From the NCBI RefSeq assembly GCF_000518865.1, contig NZ_JAEK01000054.1, forward strand, positions 1 through 32,992: a DNA stretch of 32,992 nucleotides, written 5' to 3'. Both the position numbers and the translations under genes were made by a program. The notes beneath the pieces are model-generated. The model saw only the letters and a program-made list of their open reading frames with translations. It was not told the DNA's origin and searched no databases. This document shows positions 31,127-32,992 of the stretch, in pieces. The first letter of the stretch is position 1; every line of letters starts with the position of its first letter. This DNA is from Bacillus sp. J37. Lineage in GTDB: Bacteria; Bacillota; Bacilli; Bacillales; Bacillaceae.

Positions 31127-31229
31127 TTAATTGTTGACAATGAACACTATAGTGTATATTATGTAATTAAGAGTTAACACTAAGGTGTGCAAAATGTATT
31201 GGAAATAAACATTTTACGCACTGTGATGT
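31103..31229. promoter_or_regulatory. Four related operators (O1-O4)
   Basis: O2, ACACTATAGTGT (31144-31155), is a perfect 12-bp palindrome. O1 ATACTGTAGTGA (31103-31114), O3 ACACTAAGGTGT (31177-31188) and O4 GCACTGTGATGT (31218-31229) match it at 9, 10 and 8 of 12 positions. Centre spacings are 41, 33 and 41 bp. O1 and O2 sit in the leftward and rightward promoters, O3 and O4 downstream of the rightward start. Confidence 0.7.
31134..31162 (+). promoter_or_regulatory. Rightward early promoter
   Basis: A perfect TTGACA and a TATTAT are separated by 17 bp, and the spacer contains the palindromic operator O2. Its -35 lies 7 bp from the -35 of the leftward promoter. Confidence 0.82.
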
Positions 31230-31243
31230 GAAAGGGTGGTTAC

Positions 31244-31597
31244 ATGGATCAAGTTAAAATTATTGCTGAAGTTGACGATTCATTTTATTTGTTAGATGGG
31301 CTTCTACTCAATAAGGATTATGCAATCTTCACTGAATCAAATGGATTAGGAACATCAATTTTTTATGCAAAAGTCCAATTTAATGAAGAATTTGCAGCTT
31401 ACGAAACATTAAGCATCGGAAATATCGATATTGATACTAAGGTTTCTGATCCAATGAAAGCTTTATATGAGGTAAGAGAAGCGTTACATGGCATTAGCTT
31501 ATTTACTCTTATCACAAAGCTAGAACATTTAACTGAGGAAGGATTTGGGTTAATTAATGAAGACGGAAAAGTAAAGGAGTGGAAACATGATAAGTAA
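31244..31597 (+). CDS. Early protein of unknown function
   Basis: The first gene of the repressor-controlled rightward operon, 117 residues, with AAAGGGTGG before the ATG. The first 70 residues are strand-rich (IIAEVDDSFYLLDGLLLNKDYAIF, then FYAKVQFNEEF) and the rest helical. Acidic, no membrane segment, no family recognised. Its place directly behind the main early promoter suggests a host-takeover, antirepressor or replication-control role, which is only inference. Confidence 0.68.
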   Translation: MDQVKIIAEVDDSFYLLDGLLLNKDYAIFTESNGLGTSIFYAKVQFNEEFAAYETLSIGNIDIDTKVSDPMKALYEVREALHGISLFTLITKLEHLTEEGFGLINEDGKVKEWKHDK

Positions 31598-31667
31598 ATT
31601 GGATTTTGCTTATATAGTATTGGCTTTTGTAGTATTTCAGGCTTTAACTATTGCAGTCCTATTCTAA
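31587..31667 (+). CDS. Membrane microprotein, 26 residues
   Basis: A 26-codon frame overlapping the end of the preceding gene, with a strong AAAGGAG 6-8 nt before its ATG. The product is one membrane helix (FAYIVLAFVVFQALTIAVLF) after a short polar start (MISKLD). The ribosome binding site and operon position make it convincing despite its size. It may modulate a membrane complex or act as a small toxin-like peptide. Confidence 0.6.
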   Translation: MISKLDFAYIVLAFVVFQALTIAVLF

Positions 31668-31685
31668 TAAGGAAGGAATGAGATC

Positions 31686-31874
31686 ATGTCTCAATATAAA
31701 TTTAAGTTGATTGAATATGACGGAGAAGCGTGTACTTTTACACAACAAGAAATTGCAGACTTAGAAAAGCATTATAATGAGGAAATTTCAGATGACACAC
31801 TAGGTAAATTTGTAAGGTTTCACATAAATCAAATGATGATTATATTGGGATATAAATTTGTAGAAGTTGAATAA
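31686..31874 (+). CDS. Small acidic early protein
   Basis: A 62-residue protein in the same operon with GGAAGGAATGAG before the ATG. It is helical and acidic (TFTQQEIADLEKHYNEEISDDTLGKFV), with a hydrophobic C-terminal strand. No family is recognised. Confidence 0.65.
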   Translation: MSQYKFKLIEYDGEACTFTQQEIADLEKHYNEEISDDTLGKFVRFHINQMMIILGYKFVEVE

Positions 31875-31912
31875 AAATAAATCCCAAAAATGGGGAAAAG
31901 GGAGAGGTTAAA

Positions 31913-32167
31913 ATGATTAATATTGAAGCAAATACAAACGGTACGAAGAAATTCTATATTGGAACATCAATTACTTTCGATATTTCTATAGAAGCAAACT
32001 GTGAAAATAATCAATCTGCAATTGCTGAAGGGTTACGTAAATTACATGAATATGCTATAGCAATTCCTGAACTCACATTGACACTTCATGATGGCACTAT
32101 TGTGAAGCCGAAAATACATAACTACACCAGCGATGAAGAATTAGTAACCATGACTGATGAAGAATAA
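31913..32167 (+). CDS. Small acidic early protein
   Basis: An 84-residue protein with GGGAGAGG before the ATG, the last gene of the early operon. Alternating strands (KKFYIGTSITFDISIEA, LTLTLHDGTIVKPKI) around a helix (NQSAIAEGLRKLHEYAIAI) suggest a small alpha/beta fold. No terminator is obvious before the tRNA promoter. Function unknown. Confidence 0.65.
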   Translation: MINIEANTNGTKKFYIGTSITFDISIEANCENNQSAIAEGLRKLHEYAIAIPELTLTLHDGTIVKPKIHNYTSDEELVTMTDEE

Positions 32168-32191
32168 ATTACAGGATACTGAATAAAGTTA

Positions 32192-32221
32192 TTGCAAGGT
32201 ATCGCTCCTGTGTACTATAAT
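32192..32221 (+). promoter_or_regulatory. Promoter of the tRNA gene
   Basis: TTGCAA (32192-32197) and TATAAT (32216-32221) are 18 bp apart, 83 bp upstream of the tRNA. Confidence 0.58.
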
Positions 32222-32304
32222 TTAATAAAATTGGAATGAGAGACAAGTATTCAAATCACTGTTAAATCCTTTTATATCAGCATATTTACATAAAATAATA
32301 TATT

Positions 32305-32376
32305 GATCCGATAGTTCAGTGGGAGAACACTACCTTGACAGGGTAGGGGTCGGGGGTTCGAATCCCTCTCGGATCA
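32305..32376 (+). tRNA. tRNA-Val (anticodon GAC)
   Basis: A full cloverleaf: 7-bp acceptor stem GATCCGA/TCGGATC, D stem GTTC/GAAC, anticodon stem CTACC/GGTAG with loop TTGACAG (GAC), 5-base variable loop, T stem with the TTCGAAT loop, and an A discriminator. CCA is not encoded. Overall it resembles Bacillus tRNA-Val(GAC) but with different acceptor and D-arm bases, so it is more likely phage- or plasmid-borne than a chromosomal copy. Confidence 0.92.
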
Positions 32377-32384
32377 TCAGAGTG

Positions 32385-32424
32385 AAGCTTCAGTTCCTTT
32401 TAAATAAGGGATTGGGGCTTTTTT
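32385..32424 (+). terminator. Terminator after the tRNA
   Basis: AAGCTTCAGTTCC (32385-32397) pairs with GGGATTGGGGCTT (32408-32420) using several G-T pairs, followed by TTTT. Confidence 0.75.
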
Positions 32425-32497
32425 GTTTTTATTCGCAAATCTTTTTAGTACTTTACTTTATTTTGAACATTTTTAAGTTTTATATAATAAGTTTCTC

Positions 32498-32653
32498 TTA
32501 CATTTTACTGTATATACCTTCTATAACGATAAGTGTTATTAACACGTCTTGGGGAAGAGAAGCACCGAACCTTTCAAATATATCATCTTCATCAATCGGG
32601 CCAGATTGGAGAAAATCAGTTAGAATGAAATTGAGATTATGAAGAGTTATACT
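32498..32653 (-). pseudogene. Possible 3' remnant of a gene
   Basis: A 51-codon run without a start codon on the minus strand. Its central part (TDFLQSGPIDEDDIFERFGA...) has the charged/hydrophobic balance of real protein and a higher GC content than the phage genes. It may be the tail of a gene broken by the adjacent IS. No family is recognised. Otherwise the 380-bp stretch 32377-32758 shows no gene. Confidence 0.3.
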
Positions 32654-32679
32654 TCAACTAAAGTGGCAGGTTTATGACA

Positions 32680-32992
32680 TAAGCATGTATTTTGCAATAG
32701 AAAAGTGCAGAAAAATGCAAAGAAAAGTACAGAGGTTTGTCACCCGAATTACTTTTCTTTATTTTCTTTTAGATAATGCATTCGTTAAGCGATAACTCTC
32801 TCCTTGATACGAGATGATATGTGCATGATGAATCAACCGGTCTACCAATGCTGCGGTCAACCTAGAGTCTGTGAATATCCTGTTCCATTGACTGAACTCT
32901 AAATTTGACGTGATTATTAAACTTTTTTGCTCGTAGAATTCAGAGATAAGTTGGAAGAGAAGCTCAGATCCCTCTTTACTAAACGGCAGGTA
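32680..32992 (-). mobile_element. Partial second IS21-family element
   Basis: This holds the 3' end of a second istB plus a noncoding end with direct repeats AAAAGTGCAG (32701-32710) and AAAAGTACAG (32723-32732), as expected for repeated transposase binding sites. The outer boundary is not certain; a TGT at about 32686 may be the terminus. The element continues past the window end. Its IstB differs from the left copy, so the two IS elements are not the same. Confidence 0.65.
32759..32992 (-). CDS. istB: IS21 helper ATPase IstB, C-terminal part
   Basis: The last 77 residues of an IstB protein, cut by the window end. Recognisable features are SLIITSNLEFSQWN, RLTAALVDRLIHHAHII and QGESYRL, which correspond to the ITSNKAPKEW, TTAILDRILHRVEIIH and EDSYRM segments of the first IstB. 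The frame is intact as far as it is seen. The ATPase motifs lie outside the window. Confidence 0.93.
   Translation of the reverse strand, partial: YLPFSKEGSELLFQLISEFYEQKSLIITSNLEFSQWNRIFTDSRLTAALVDRLIHHAHIISYQGESYRLTNALSKRK

Noticed and set aside
32319-32642. Plus-strand frame of 107 codons
   Set aside because: It starts inside the tRNA and runs through the terminator and AT-rich DNA; it is not a gene.

Overview
The window is low-GC DNA of Bacillales type (AT-rich codons, AGGAGG ribosome binding sites, frequent TTG/GTG starts, IS21-family insertion sequences, a Bacillus-like cold-shock protein). A member of the Bacillus cereus group or a close relative is the most likely host. Almost all of it is one temperate phage or phage-plasmid of about 30 kb, bracketed by two different IS21-family elements. 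The left IS is complete (1-2502) and begins exactly at base 1. The right one is cut by the window end.

Layout. 1-2502: IS21 element (istA, istB, minus strand), inserted into an HNH endonuclease gene whose 3' part remains (2503-3050). 3047-5648: small accessory genes separated by near-identical terminator hairpins, a 14-codon micro-ORF unit, and a minus-strand HEPN-like gene. 5708-15417: packaging and head module (small terminase, an interposed tyrosine recombinase, large terminase with no ordinary start codon, portal, Mrr-like nuclease, scaffold, N4-gp56-type major capsid protein, adaptor, tail nozzle candidate). 15432-22977: tailspike with beta-helix and a self-cleaving S74 chaperone, a virion lytic transglycosylase, a 1280-residue ejection-type protein and a small membrane protein. 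No tape measure, sheath or long-tail genes are present, so the virion should be podovirus-like.

23159-24319: two cargo genes (YdcF/ElyC-like DUF218 and YhcH/YjgK/YiaL), at least the second with its own promoter and terminator. 24424-25409: holin and M15-peptidase endolysin. 25525-27219: minus-strand accessory and regulatory genes, including a DUF2441-like protein, a winged helix protein and an Xre regulator. 27588-29723: FtsK/SpoIIIE-type translocase and Replication-relaxation protein preceded by a repeat-rich, purine-rich control region. 29929-30129: cold-shock protein with a long leader. 30854-32167: a second Xre repressor with divergent promoters over four related operators, driving small early genes. 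32305-32376: tRNA-Val(GAC). From about 32680: partial second IS21 element.

Together these genes encode DNA packaging, a short-tailed particle with a depolymerase-like tailspike, ejection proteins, lysis and two repressor-type switches. No DNA polymerase, primase, partition system or full-length immunity-linked integrase is visible. The replication module is therefore either the FtsK/Replic_Relax pair or lies outside the window.
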